Shown piece after piece: positions 1 through 12,720 of a stretch of DNA of 64,000 bases (the stretch's first letter is position 1; every line of letters starts with the position of its first letter). The DNA is from Thozetella sp. PMI_491 (lineage: Eukaryota > Ascomycota > Sordariomycetes > Chaetosphaeriales > Chaetosphaeriaceae): positions 558,001 to 622,000 of the forward strand of contig MU270043.1 of the NCBI GenBank assembly GCA_021432635.1. The letters run 5' to 3'. A program made the position numbers and the translations under genes. The notes under the pieces were generated by a model. That model made no database searches and was not told the DNA's origin. It saw nothing but the letters and a program-made list of their open reading frames with translations.

Positions 1-730
1 ATGACTTGCCTGCCAGTGGCCTGCAGGATCAGGCACTACGTCCCGGCTACACAGATCGGTAAACATTATGTTATATTTTGGATCGAACCTCTACCCCCGG
101 GCGAATCAGCAACCCTTGTTCCTCCTTGGGTCGATTGCCAGCAGTCTGCTTGAGTGAGGGGAAATGCTGGCAATACTGGCAAGCCTCGTCGTCCTCGTAG
201 CTCCAACAAATAAGCCAAGGATAGCTCGCAATTTTCAACACAACAACCCGAGGAGCTAGCATCGGATATAGAAAATACAACCCCTTATATTTCCAAAGGG
301 GTACTACCTAGGGATAGCAGAAAGGGGGCGAGGGGCATTCTAGAATGCTCTTCGCTTGGCTCTTCGCTCGGAATAGGTGCGGCGTCTTATGAATGGCTCG
401 ACTATTATTATATATCATGCCTCCTTCCTTCACTCCACAAACTTGGCCTGCTGTCTCCTTAGCCAGGACATCATCGTCATTCCCCTCGGCCCCTTTTCCC
501 TTGACTTGTATGCTCGAGTTCGATGCTTTGTTTTCCAAAAAAGATAGGACAAGGACGCCGTTTTGGATGCAATACTTCTATGAGTCTTCGTGTTTGCTCT
601 GCCCATCTCTCCCTCGGGTCTTTTCCACAGAACAGGCTCTACCAGAACCCCAAATCTCGCTCCAGCTCCTCTAGTTGTTGCAGCCTTCCTTCCAGTGCCG
701 TCCACGGTTTCCACTGACCGCCCTAAATTA
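1..730. other. Spacer downstream of the chitin synthase gene
   Basis: No convincing coding sequence is visible in either direction. The part next to position 731 should hold the 3' untranslated region of the minus-strand chitin synthase. Short open frames here overlap each other on both strands and lack any recognisable domain. Confidence 0.5.
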
Positions 731-3376
731 TTAGAGAGGACCGCGACCGCGGCTGCTGCCACTGCGGTGCTGTTCCGGGTTGAGATGCGAAGATCCTATC
801 TCGCCTTCGACCTCGTCCATGGTCGAAGTCCGCATCCAACTTGCTCGTCCAAGTGGACTCCGGCCGGTCCTCGAGGTCGAGCTTGGTGGCGGCATGAGGG
901 GCTGGCGGGCGTTATGGGACGACGACTCCCCTGTATAGAGCTCCTGGGATGAAGAGACGCGCGAGACAAAGCTCTCATTGGAGGCGAGCCTCCTATGAGC
1001 TGGTCGGCTTGTCCCGCTGGAGCTAGGACCCAAGGACAGAGATTCGGACGCGTCCGTAAAACCGCCCCTGCTCAGCTCGTGCTCGCTGAACTCGTAGACC
1101 TGGCCGGGAGGTGGGCCCTGGTAGAGTCGGGAATTGCTCATGAACTGGTTCAGCTGGCTCGACTGGGCAAGTTCGTACTTGCGACGGTCTTCCTCGCCCA
1201 TGATACTCTCGACTCGTCGCGGGAGGTAGATGGAGAAGCTGTTTGTCTGGCTCGAGTACGAGCTTTCAAACGAATCGCGATGGTGCAGGGGGCGCCGACC
1301 CCCGGTGTAGTGCGACCCTCCCATCACGTTGACGCTCATCAGGGAATCATCCGGATGCTGATACCAACCACTTAGCGTGCGCTCTGGAGCCGCGAATCTT
1401 CCGACCACCCTGTCCGGAGGTTGCAGGACGCTCTTGGACCTCCCCAGCCCGCCCTTGTTCTTTCCTTCCCTTGCTGCCATCTCGTGCCTCTCCTCCGCCG
1501 CGGGGATAAAGGACTCAGGAACAATGTTCAGGTCGTCGCCGTTCTTCTCGGCCTGCTCGATGGCCTCCTGTGCTGTGGTGTGTACATCGGCTGCGGCCGC
1601 ATCGGCTCGCGGACCACCCCAGGTTCTTTGGCCGGCCGTGAAAATCCCGTATACCATGTAGTACCAGTTGAAGAAAGGGTTCAGGACAAACATGAGCGGG
1701 TAGAGCCAGATCTTAAACCTCCTCAACTTGGCGCCAAAGTAGACCATCATCAGCCAATTGAGCCCCAGGGATATAGCGATAAAGCCGACGGGCAGGTCCG
1801 TCACCTTCTTTGTTGTCGTGAGGAGGGCAAGCACCATGATGAAGAACAAAAGAGCCGTCGTCCGGACCGTGTTCTGCATGAAGCGGACCATGATCAGGAT
1901 GGGATACCGCTTCCAGAGGCGCCAATCCGTCAGCATGCAGACTTCGTTGGTGATGAAGCCAAGAAACCACCGGCGCCGCTGCTTGATGAGCGACCGCAGC
2001 GTCTGGACCGCCTCAGTCTTGCAGAAGGCCGAGGTGCACATCTGAATCTGATACCGCTTCTTCGCACCAATCATAAACAGATGTGTCAACCACCGATCTT
2101 CTCCGAGATGGCTCTTGGCGAAGTCAAACAGGTCCTCGCACTGCTCGGCCTTGTCCGCGAAATAATACTTGGCCATTCTTCGGAATGCGGAGAATCGAAG
2201 CATGGTCAGGGCTCCGGGGAGGCAGGTGACGGCTCCGCATCCGGACTCGACAGTTCGTTCGAAAAGCTGTCCGTGTATGTACTCCATATCTTGCAAAAGC
2301 GTGATGAGGCTGTGCTTCTTAGTGGTAGACGTGATAACTCCTGTCATGGCCAACATGTCGCGACGGTTTCCAGGGCTCAGCTCCATGTCAAAGACGAAGT
2401 TTTGCAGGCAGACCCTGTCCAGGATGCAGTCCGAGTCGATGAACAGAATGAAAAGATTGTCGTTCCTCTTGAGGTATTCTTGGTAGACCTTGTCGATGAG
2501 CTTGAATGACATCTTCTGGCAGTGCCGCTTTCCACCATGCGGGAAACGCGAAACAGTGATCCGGGCGCCCCTATACGAGACATCGATGCTCTTAGGATAC
2601 GTCTCCAGCGTCAAGGGCACTCCGAGCTTCTCGATAGTGTTTAGGTAGAGCTCATCTTCCTGGTCGCCATCGAATGAAAGGAAGACGTGGATGCAGGAGG
2701 GGGGGTAGTCACAATCAACCACAGAGTTGATAGCCGTGACGAGGATTTCGGGCTCCTCCTTATAGCAGGGCATGACAATGACGACCTTCGGGGCCGATAT
2801 CTCGTCGAGTACTTGCTTAATCCGCTTCGTCCTTCCTAACTGATGCGTCACAATCTGGTAGACGCAGAACAGCCACGGAATCGTCAGAAGGCCGGCAAAA
2901 CTCCAGAAGGCAAACCACTGAAGAAAGTCGACCATGGCCGGTGGCCAGATCTTGACGATAACGCTCGGAAGAGGTAACGTGACGATCATGATGGGAAGGA
3001 AGATAAACCTTGGTCATATAGTGTCAGTGCCCGTAAACCATCCCACGGGAGGGAAGGGGGGGGAAAGGGAGGAGATTTGCGCTAGCGGAGCAACAGTACC
3101 TCAGCAGCAGGAAGAGAAAACCAATCACTACCGCAAGTATCCTGACCGTCCAGTGCTCAGCCTTCAGGAAGACCTTGACCAGACAGTACATGAAGGCGGC
3201 AATCCACAGGAACCATTCAAGGAATGCTGCTAGCATCACCAGGCCCACGATGGCCGTGTACACGATCTGCAAACGAAGCAAGTTAGCCCATAATTGATCA
3301 TTTCCACCAATAAATCGAGTGTATCAGGTCTCACCTCGTGTACCGGCCATGCTGAGTCTCCCACGTCGACTGCCAT
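731..3376 (-). CDS. chs-6: Chitin synthase, class VI-like (GT2 family)
   Basis: This is a polytopic membrane enzyme that polymerises UDP-GlcNAc into chitin at the plasma membrane or in secretory vesicles. Three exons are inferred: 3376-3335, 3266-3100 and 3008-731, giving 828 residues. The first exon codes for 14 residues, starting MAVDVGD. Several N-terminal membrane segments (about residues 15-110) precede the catalytic core. The core shows a DSD motif near 261-263, GEDRWLT near 372-378 and KQRRRW near 412-417, the processive glycosyltransferase signature of chitin synthases. Further membrane segments follow, then a Ser-rich hydrophilic tail of roughly 280 residues, probably cytosolic. There is no myosin motor or cytochrome b5 domain, so classes V and VII are excluded. 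Assignment to class VI (Neurospora CHS-6/Aspergillus ChsD type) rests on length and layout and is less certain than the family. Confidence 0.88.
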
Positions 3377-6300
3377 TTTTTTTTAATTTTTTTTTTTGGC
3401 TCGCAGCAACAGATCCGTTGAGCGTCGGCTGGCAAGGAAGGGAGCTCGATGGTGGTCAAGCCCTAGGAAGCTGTGTCCCGTAAACGAAGCCTTTTAAATG
3501 CAAGAGCGAGTAGTCGCCAGTGTGTGCTTCGGTCTCCGCCCCCCAAATATAAATGTCGGTGAGTACGTGGTCGACGGCTAGGTGCAGCTACGCGAGCAGG
3601 CCAGGCGGCTGCTTGCAGGATTTATATATTGTCAGGGCTCGGAATCAAAAGGCCGCCGTGCACGAGGGCTAGATCAGAATCAGCACGCGCTCGTATTTTT
3701 ATTTTCGAATCACCTACCCCCAGGATATCGTGGCCAGACGAGCAGTCAGGAGGCCAGACCCTTCCGTGCAGCGCTCTCGGGAGGTGTCAACGGCACGCAC
3801 TGGGGATCGACGAGAAAACTCTGGCGAGGAAGGAACCGGGGAAGGCGAAGACTCTATGTTCATGCAAAAGAGTCCTGTGCCCTGCTGGACAGCAGAGGGA
3901 GGGGAGGGGAGGCACGGATGGGTGGTAGGCGGATCCGAACAATATCTGCATATGAAGCCTTTTAGCCGGCAGCGCAAACGACACACCACCAAAAGTGCCC
4001 CGACTTACGAGCTAGTTAGTCAAATCTCTGCCTTACCCGAGTGGCACCCAGGCATGAGCGACGTGGATTTTTTGGGTTGTGAAGTTTCTGGGCCGATGCT
4101 ATGAAGCCGCCAGGCGCATTGTGCACGAGAAAGGAGGGTGGTAAACGGATGTCGAAAGTGTCTCGACTAGCGTTGAGGAGTGAAAAGCGAGTGTACGTAT
4201 ACGCGAATGCGCAACAGGAAAGGAAGGAAATAGAAGGGCGTTGTTTGGAGTGCGAGCCAAATAATCGAGTGACAGGCAGCACTGTCGCCTCCTTGAAGAT
4301 GTTGAAGCTGAATACAAAAGGGAAGAGGGGGAGAGGAAATGGAGCTCCCAAGGCTCGAGAAACGAACGACAAAGCCCCACGGTGGCACCAAGATGCTTTG
4401 CGTATCGGAAACAAGGAGGAGAGAGATGGGCCTACAATGGGGTTACCTCTGGAGCTACGAGAGCCAAGAGTTTAGATGGGAACCGGGGAACACTATCCTA
4501 GCCCTAGTGTGGTCGTTGAGAGGCAAGGTTCGTGCGACGTTGGGAGAGCTGGCCGACGAGGTGTAGCACTTTCATCCAGTCTCTAGGAAGCCGGGCTAGA
4601 GTGCCAGCGAAACGACCTACCATGACGCTCACAAGTACAGCATGGCGTCTTTGATTGGATAGTGGCGAGAACGAGCCGGTGATGACCCAAGGGGATCGGG
4701 ACGAGGCCCGACGGACAAAACGCCGCGCGACATCACCAGTAGTAGCACCCCTCCCCTTCTCCTCTTCGGAGGCAGAGCTGTAAATAGCAACGCATAGGGT
4801 GCCGCAGTGGGGTTCCAAAAAGGGCCGTGAGCCGCGGGTCAGGCGCACGACATGCAGCAGAGCCCCAGCCGTGGTGGAGAGGGAAGAAGTCCTCTGAGAA
4901 GCAGGTGGGGCGAGATCCGTCTGTTCTCGTCGACTAGAGCGGGTCTCGGGATGGCCGTGGGCAATTTGATGAAGATGAGGGCAGGCCATGAGTCGGCCAT
5001 GGCGGGCGCAGTGCTCGACGCAGACTGGAGAAGCAGAGGGGGTTGGGGGATATCGAAGCCCCGAACTTGCAATGAGATAGTTGCCCGGATCAGGTTGCAG
5101 CCCGTGCTGTAGAAGCGAACTGGTGCTGCTCCTTCTGCAGAAGAAGAACAGCTGCTTTCGTTGTGATCGAATTTTGCCTAATTGAGGCGACGCTGGAGCA
5201 GCCTGATTCGTACGCAAAGTACACAGTACCACGGTTGTATGTGCAGGGGGGTAGTACCGTGGATGAGGTTGGAGGTGGGTTTTCCGAGACCCTTCCAAGA
5301 CTCCCTCCCGAGCAGGCTAGCTTCCAGGTACCAAGGCTGCGCTATAGTAGTACAGTAGGCCCCGTAGCCGTAGCTGTGGGGAAGAAAGCCGGCTTGCTGC
5401 CCATGTCCGGCAGACAGGGGTGCATCCTGCAGATCCCCCCTTCCCCCTTTCCTCCCTGTGCACATCCTGACTCTCTGGGGCTTCCAGAACGCTTGGTCGT
5501 CAGCTTGGGGCTTTTCCGTCATGCTTTCATGCGGTTCCTGGCGCGCCACGCATGGTAGGTGTGCAATATCGTGGCGCAAAAGAAAAACAAAAACAGTCCC
5601 CGCCTAACATGCAAGGAACTGGCAGGCAAGAAGACGAAAAACCCGATCTTCTTCAAGGAATGCCGCGGCTCTATCCTAGTCTGATCTCCTGAGTCCGCTA
5701 GCGAATTCTTGTCAAAGCCCCGTTTCCATCTCATCTCCTGACCTGGCTCGCCGGAACCACTTGCTTCCTGACTCGCCGGTCGAGCGAACGCGCCGGCTCA
5801 GGGGCCCGAGCCTGGCGCGTTTGGTCGAAGCAAAGCCTGTTCGCCATCACCGCCACTGGGGTACCAAACGAAGGGGTCCGTGGGCGCGGGCGCGAGCTAA
5901 GCCGCCCGCTTGAAGCGGTAGCAGATGGCCAGCGTCGACGGCGAACTGGCCCTCTGTCCGAGCATCGCCAGGCCTTCCCGCTAACTTAGTCCAATTGCAT
6001 CAATCGCCTACCAAATACGAGGAGCCTCGGCGTAGAACATGCTAGCCAAGATAGTGAAACAAAAAGACTGAACTGGCGTACACCCACGGCCCACCGCACC
6101 TCCCTTCACCTCCGGGCCATTGCAGTCTCATTTCAGAAACGAGATCCTGGCTCCCGCGCCTGTCATACCAGTTTTATCGAGCCTTGCTTCTTGGTGTTTA
6201 GCGGCGCCAGCCAATCGAATCAAGCACTATCCACGGGAGGAAGGGAAAAGTCGATTTCCGAGGGAGGATACTGTAGATCGCCCGCCGTCCATTATATGCC

Positions 6301-7111
6301 GTCTGGCAGTATTTCGCCCAGTAAGCAAGGCCGCGCGTCGCCACCCTCGCAGACCCGGCACCGATGCTTTGGAGCCACTATCGACCCTCTGCCGCTATAG
6401 ACTGCGGGAACTGGTAGTATAGGCACCTCTAATTCTAGCTAGCACGCGGACGCTATAGTGAGAGTTGCCATTAAAGCTTCATCTATGCAGCATCTTCTCC
6501 CGCCGGCAAATATGCCCTTTGAACGGCCCAATGGCGTGGCAACACCCCCGAGTGGTTAAGCCCCGGAGCCACCCCCTGTGCAACCGGCACAACCGAGATG
6601 CACTCCAGACTCCCAAGAACTGCGCAAAACTGGGTCATACGGTAAGGACAAACTCTGTACCGTCTGCCACGTCGTGGGGTGCATGGCCCTTGTCTACCTC
6701 GGCCTAATTCTGGTGTACTCCCCACTTTCCCGGTCGGCGAATCGAGCTCTTGCCGCTCCGTGATCGCCGGCTGCATTCCGGACTTCACTGGGGCCTGGCG
6801 GAGTTAAGACCGCCTTGTTGACATATGTGTTTCCTTGACACAACACACGTCGGGGGGGTCGTCTGTCGAAAGTCAGTTGCAGACGCAGGTGCGTTTGGTA
6901 GCAAGGCGTCGGCAATAGCTCCGCGAAAGGTCCGGGGTTGGCTCGCATGGAGGCAAAGGTGCTCGTCGCCGAGTATTTTTGGGGCAGAATCTGGTATCGT
7001 CTCGCTCGGCGCTAGGTCCTATTGAATGCCGGGTTCGGCCAAGTCAGTCATGTTCCCTCCAGAGCTAGGCAGAGCACGCCGAGGTTAACCAGTGGTGTTC
7101 TGGCTACCTCG
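3377..7111. other. 3.7 kb spacer upstream of chitin synthase
   Basis: This holds the promoter and leader of the minus-strand chitin synthase and the 3' end of UPF2 transcripts. Many open frames exist, the longest about 260 codons at 4504-5298 on the minus strand. None has a recognisable domain, codon-biased stretch or splice partners. I see no gene I can support. Confidence 0.5.
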
Positions 7112-10100
7112 TTACTGTCGGTGGGGACCCGAAGAAGGGTGCTTGCGGTGGACAGGACGGGGGAGCGCCCGACTCGGGTCCCTGACAAGCCTCGAGCTCT
7201 CCAGGAGACGGGACGTCCCAGCACCGCACGGCCATAAGCTCTGTGTATTCTTAGAAGAATTGGCATACCAGTCAACATCGCTAAGCTGGAGCTTGCGGAC
7301 CCGCTGTCCGCTACGATCCTTGCCGGATCTGTTGTCCGATCGGTTGTGGTGGTGGAAGTGGGGTCGGTCGTTGCCTGATATTGAAATGTTGTGAATATTT
7401 GTATTAGGGGTCAAGGGGGCCATGTCAGCTTCACCATCTTGGTCTTCGTTCTCACGGAGGTCATAGTTGAGAACGAGGTCTTTGATCCGCTGCTGCTCCT
7501 TTCTCTCGGCCTCCTGTTGGTTCTTCATCGCAATCGCAAAGGTCGAATCCGAAGGGAGCGCGACCGTCCGGGTCTGCACTTCGTGTCAGCTGAAAACGTC
7601 CGGGGCGAAAGAAATAGGAGGGTAGTGTCCACCTGCTGCCGGTTCCCGCGTTTTGTCAGAAGGGAGAACGCCATTGTTCCTGTATCTTCGACCTCGGCAG
7701 CCTCGGGGTTCTCGCGGGCCTTGGATCGCATGGGAAGGGCGAGATCGAATTGTTGCTTGCGCTCGAACTTGCGGGTTTCTAAGCTCTCAGCCATCATTTT
7801 GGCATACTCACGCTCAAAATCGGCCTCGTATTCAGGGTCAATCTCCTCCTCCTGCCGGGTGACTACTATGGCCTCTTCTTCTTCTTCGGAATCGCTCTCA
7901 TGGGACGACGCGATCTGCTCGGGGTCCTATCCGAGAAGAGAGCAGTTAGTTTGTGGATTTGCATGAACAGTACGTTTATGGGGCATACCTCTAGTTCACC
8001 GTCTTCCGAAGCGGACTCATCATCGTCCTCCTGGTCAGCAAGTGGTAAATCATCACCGTTATCATCTTCAGATGAGGCGTCGCTAGTTCCGTCATCTAAG
8101 TCGATGGTCTTGTCAAGCCCAGAATTCTTTTGATCCTGCTGAATGGCAAGCTGGAAGGCCTTCGAGGCCTCTTCGAGATTTGTGGACAGCTGCCATTGAG
8201 GCCGCGTGAGTGCAAAGATATCCTGGACAAGAAACTCGATGTCCATGGGAAGAGGGTCTTTGGTGTAGATGTAGTATTGGAAGAAGGACAGGAAGTAGTC
8301 GAGCTTCTTTCCCGCTGCACCTCGGTTGAAGAACATGCCACAGGTCTCTAGAACTGTAGATACCAAGCGGATGCGGAAGAAATCGTCGAGAGGGTCAAGC
8401 CTTGTACTGCGCCCTGGAACTGGCGGGCCACCTAATGGGATCCTGTAGTTAGATGTCTACCTATCCCCTCAGTGGATTGATAGGCTATAGCAGCGACTTA
8501 CCGTGACCAAACGTGATGATCCGATACATGGTGTCAAAGATAACCGGATGCTCAAGCATGCGGTAGTTATAGAGTTCGCCAAGATACTTGACCTCTGCGA
8601 TTCGACGCTGGTTAAACTGGAATTCGTTGTGTTCGAGACCCGCAGAGATGGACTCAACCACGGTATCAATGACGTTGATGACAAATTCGCCGTGATACCG
8701 GTAGAGGGCGCTTAAAAGGATTGCCAAGAGATGAATGTTGCCATATTTCACTCTCCCGGGCTTGGAGAATACTTTATGGAGGATAGCAACAACCTAATGC
8801 AAGTTAATCCGAGCCATGCTCGAAGCCAGCATACGAGGACCTTGAGCAACAACCTACCTCCTTTTCTTCCCAATGGAGGCGGCGGATCTGCTTGAGAATC
8901 TTGCTGTAGTTGCGCTTGGTCAGATCCATATAGATAAGTTTGCGAATGAAGAGCTCCATGGGCGTCCTCTCCTTCTGCAGAATTGCTGGCCGGTCGGGTG
9001 GGTCGACATAGTAGACCGCATTCTCAATGAGCATCCTCTCCGCCTGCCCGATGTGCTGCACAGATTTTTTGCGCTGCAGAGTTTCCAGAAAGGAGGCCAT
9101 GCGCGGCGAGGTTTCCGGATTCCGGAGCAGGTAGCGGCCGCAGTTCTCGAGCAGGTTGCAGATGATCTCAATGTTGGTCTTAGAGAAGTCGTCAAGGCTA
9201 ACTTTCAGACAGTGGAACACCACATGCTCCGGGACGATTCCAAACTTGGTGAGCTCTGCAAGATATCGAATGTTGCTGAGCCGAACCTGCCCGAGGAATT
9301 CCTTTTCTTTGCGCCGCTGAAGACTCCTGAACTCGGCATCGAGGTACTCAACCAGTCCTTTGGGAATGTCAGGCATATATTGGCCCAGCGTGGCGACCAG
9401 CCTCGCCCAGTTGGGGAGGAGATCGCTCCGACCTTTGGGGACGTCGGTCAAAGCCTTGACAAGACGGTTTCGGGAAGCCTTCGAGTTCAAGAAGCAGAAG
9501 TCGATCGCCGTCTGGTCGATCGTGTCTTTTGTCGTCAGGTCGGGGAGTCTCAAGAGGAGGGCATCCACCTGGGCGCCGATGGTTTTATTGGCAATGGCAG
9601 TCGACTGATCATCGTTCTCGGCAGGCTTGGACGGCTCGGGCACCTCTGTTGGGTCTACCTTTTTGCCGACCTGTTCGTCGGCGTCAGGCTTCTTCTTTTT
9701 CACTTCCTCGAGAAGAATGCCAGGCACTTTGCCTTTTAGGTCAACGAGATTCTCGTAGAATCGACGTTCTTCTTCGTCCTCCCAAATCCCCGCACCATCC
9801 CCCGAGCCCCTGAGGTATTCTCCAGCCTTTACGATACCAATGGACCCGTTTGCAGCAGCAGAGGCGTCTTCTTCATCCTTCAAATCGGGCATCTCAGCTC
9901 CGATCACGTCTGCAATGACTTGAGCATTGGCAACTAAGCGCTCCTGGGCCTTCACCTGCTTCTCGAAGTTGGCTTGGCGATCCTCGAAGACCTCGCCTGA
10001 CTTGACATATGCCTCAGCATTCTTGCGGGACTGATTGAATATGGCCTTCTGATCGCGGACTAAGTGGTTCTTGACATCTTCGAAGTAGCGTTTCAGGATA

Positions 10101-11079
10101 TTCTTAAAGCGCTCCTGCAGTTCGGGCGGAGTGAATGGAGGGTCGTCTGTTGCATCGCCGCTGCCACTGTCGCCCAGACCAGCCCCATCTGAAGCCTTTG
10201 TAGCACCATCCTCCTCGACAGTTTTTCGACCATCAACTCCGGCTGCTTTGACACCTAGAATATCCCAGCTGAAGGCCTTGACGAAGATGACGAGCAGTGG
10301 AAGGTTGGCATGCTCTCGATCGTGGCCCAGTAGATCTTTCAAGACTTCCAGAGGGAACGGCTCGGCGCCACCGCCCTTAGTCGAAGCCCGAGGCTTGAGC
10401 TCGGTTGTCTTTCCCGTCGCCCCTTTGGTGTCATCTGGGCGAGCGACATCATCCAGAGTTCGCAGCAAGCCGACCAGCCACAGCTCGGTGACGACCCGTA
10501 GCAGGACGCGCTGGCGGACGATTCGGTCCTTCTCTTCTTTCTCTCGCGCCTCCGGGGCCAGAGCCTTCAGGTACCCCTTGTCTGGCGTCGCCATGCCTTT
10601 GCCCAGCAGCCATCCTAAGTTTTCGGTGAACTCTCCAGGACCGAATCGCTGGTGCAGGGCGCTGACAATCTCAACGCCTGCTTCGATTTCGCCAGGCGAT
10701 TTGAGCTTGCACAAGCCCTCATAGCAGGCCGATATGATCTCAGAGAGGTACTTGTGGAGGCTGACGGTTCGGATCTCCTGGAGGAAGGTGTTGAGGGTGG
10801 CGGCCGAAACCGCAGTGCGCAGACGCTTAATGAAGGCAGTATTCTTCTTGAGAGTAGAGTCGAGGGACTTCGCGACGGGGAATAGATCTGCGGAATAGGT
10901 GCTCTCGCGTCAGTATCCGGCTGGCGCCTCGAGTCAACGGCGTGGCTGCACATACCTTTCTCGCCATCCCATGCACGTTCGTTCAGCGCGCGAAGCTCAC
11001 CTGGCTTCTTGTCAGTTCAAGGCTCGACGAGCGTCATGTGGAGGGCCAGAGAAGCCTTACGTCGTCGCGCGCGATCCAT
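7112..11079 (-). CDS. UPF2: Nonsense-mediated mRNA decay factor UPF2 (NMD2)
   Basis: UPF2 bridges UPF1 and UPF3 in nonsense-mediated decay. Seven exons are inferred: 11079-11061, 11000-10956, 10887-8858, 8793-8502, 8431-7989, 7926-7633 and 7573-7112, giving 1194 residues. The protein starts MDRARRRELRALNERAWDG and carries three MIF4G-type helical regions. The third contains AEVKYLGELYNYR (around 8580-8610), the region known to contact UPF3. An acidic stretch of Asp/Glu follows (around 7990-8090), then PSDSTFAIAM and a C-terminal segment that in the family binds UPF1. The first coding exon is only 19 nt. The acceptor at 8432 is chosen over an upstream CAG at 8443 because the latter gives an immediate stop. 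The last about 45 residues look unconserved, so a final intron or alternative end is possible. Confidence 0.93.
8432..8501 (-). other. UPF2 intron with two competing 3' splice sites
   Basis: The intron begins GTAAGT at 8501. A CTAAC branch-like motif is followed by CAG ending at 8443 and, 11 nt further on, TAG ending at 8432. Use of the TAG keeps the frame; use of the CAG creates a TAG stop four codons on. The CAG lies only about 6 nt from the likely branch adenosine, which should disfavour it. Confidence 0.7.
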
Positions 11080-12590
11080 GATGGACCGTGGAGCTCGGGT
11101 TTGTATCCGACTCGTGCGTGGTTAGTACTGCGACGTTCGCAGGATTTGATTGCTCTCTGCTAAGGGATGGAGGACCCTAGATATCGAAAGCGGCAACACC
11201 CATCAGTAATGGCAGGCATCGGTGATATGATGGTCGGGAAGCAAGCTCAAAAGGCACTCGAGGAGAATGTCTCGTTTGAGGTCGCAGAGAGGACCCGCAC
11301 AATCAAATGTTTTTGTGATAGGGCCAGAGCAAACCAAGGTTAGGTACCTGAGGTACCTGAGGTACCGCCTCGAAGAAATCGAATATTGCCGTGATGTCGG
11401 GTATGACCAGCATTGGTGGGGTGACTTGCCGCGCCAGCAAGTGGGCTTCATCCTTTTTGGTCAACCGTAAAGTAGGAGCCAAAGGGGGGACTTGTAGGCG
11501 TATATAGGGTTAGGGTTTGTGCTGGAAGGGAGTCTGGTCTACTGTAAGGAGGACCCCGCTGAGACCCCGCAGTGTTCAGGGTCCGGCGGTGGGAAGAGCG
11601 CATTGGCATTGGTCCGCGAGAGCCTCCCAGTTCAAAAATGGCAACGATATCTTGGGGCACGCAAGAATGGGATTGGGCTCGGCCACCCCCCTCATGCCCT
11701 TCCAGAGAATGTTGGTGAGTGTGTTGGCTCATAGCTAGGCATGGTAGTAACTGGGATCAGGGAGCCCGAAACAAGACCATCAGAGAGGGGGCAGGGTCGG
11801 TGTACCGACCCACGAGTTCCCGTTAGTTGGTGACTGAAGGACTATACCAAGGCTCATCTTGGTAGTCTCGACAGGTCCCTCGGCCGGGTTACCTCCCTCC
11901 TCCCTCCTCCCTCCTCCCCCGAGTGGCTTTTACACAGCTACACAGGCTGGGTATTTCCTGACCCGAAGCTTACTTAGACATGCCGCCACCGCGTGGTGGA
12001 CCGAGGTCTCCCGCCTTCGAAGCAGGCCTGAGGGGGGCACCACATCTTATCTCGCCCGCTCAATTGCCACCTTTCTCGAAGAGGAGTGGGGGTCAGGGTC
12101 GATTCCTCTCTGTCCTTCGGAATGCCTCCGACTTTTTAGATCTCCCGAACAAGCCATGCGTCCCAAACTTAGACACGCATACGCCAGGCCTCGCCTTTGG
12201 GTGCCTCGTGGACCGCCGGGCCTCCCCGCTGGCTCTGTGTCCGTAAGGAGATGGGCGAGGTAGGCCGATCGCACAACATTATTCCCACTGTGAGCTGGGG
12301 GCAAGTACTTGCGGTGTATGTCTATTCGGAATCCTTTGATGGTTCATTTGGCTCTCCAGAGAGAGTGCGCCGAAACATGGACAGCTCCCCGCCCCGAGGC
12401 CGTTCCACGAGGCCAGCTTGTCGTCGACAGGTCCAGAGGATAAATATTGCCTCCCCCTTGCAAGTGATAGCATCCTTGAGCGTTTCGTTTTCGCCCGGTT
12501 TTTGTATAACAGGACTTGCTTCTCCTCGGCCCTTGGGTGTTGGGCCCAGGCCTGCTGCTGGCCCGTCTCCGCGCCATCTGAATGGACAAT
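11080..12590. other. Shared upstream spacer of UPF2 and nitrate reductase, distal part
   Basis: No supportable gene is seen. The first few hundred bases hold the UPF2 promoter and leader. A short direct repeat built on GGTACC lies at 11343-11366. Open frames on both strands are short and have no family likeness. Confidence 0.5.
11343..11366. repeat. GGTACCTGA direct repeat, period 9
   Basis: Three GGTACC hexamers begin at 11343, 11352 and 11361, the first two each followed by TGA. The hexamer is its own reverse complement, so the array is nearly symmetrical. The same hexamer recurs in several other spacers of the window. Confidence 0.8.
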
Positions 12591-12591
12591 T

Positions 12592-12646
12592 CCTTATCAG
12601 GGGTTGTTAGCAATCCCCATTTCAAAATAGGCCGCCGCTGATAAGG
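12592..12646. promoter_or_regulatory. Inverted pair of GATA sites (NIT2/AreA type)
   Basis: CCTTATCAG at 12592-12600 and its exact reverse complement CTGATAAGG at 12638-12646 flank 37 bases. GATA elements of this kind, often paired, are bound by the nitrogen regulators NIT2 and AreA. Single GATA or TATC cores also occur at 12439, 12466, 13018 and 13155. They lie about 45-760 bp upstream of the nitrate reductase start. Binding is inferred. Confidence 0.6.
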
Positions 12647-12712
12647 CTCGCCGCACCCAACCAGTCGCCTGGCCCACACGGGCCGGGCTGGAAAATACAT
12701 CTCCTGGTTGTG

Positions 12713-12720
12713 TCCGCGGA
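12713..12720. promoter_or_regulatory. TCCGCGGA octamer, NIT4/NirA-type site
   Basis: The palindrome TCCGCGGA is the high-affinity target described for Neurospora NIT4. Read on the minus strand, the extended site also contains CTCCGCGG, which fits the NirA consensus CTCCGHGG. It is 480 bp upstream of the nitrate reductase start and 67 bp from the paired GATA sites. That is the expected neighbourhood for the pathway activator. Occupancy is inferred. Confidence 0.65.

Noticed and set aside
1421-2509. 362-codon plus-strand frame
   Set aside because: It lies wholly antisense to the chitin synthase catalytic region and its stop-free length follows from GC-rich codon use on the other strand.
4504-5298. 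264-codon minus-strand frame in the spacer upstream of chitin synthase
   Set aside because: No recognisable domain, mixed composition, and overlapping frames of similar quality on the other strand.
6545-6620. tRNA-like CCGAGTGGTTAAG string
   Set aside because: It resembles a Ser or Leu tRNA D-arm, but no T-loop or acceptor-stem complement is found within a tRNA length.
7112-7260. Extra final intron in UPF2 starting at GTATGC near 7245
   Set aside because: A plausible donor exists, but without a clear acceptor and conserved end I kept the simple reading to the stop at 7112.
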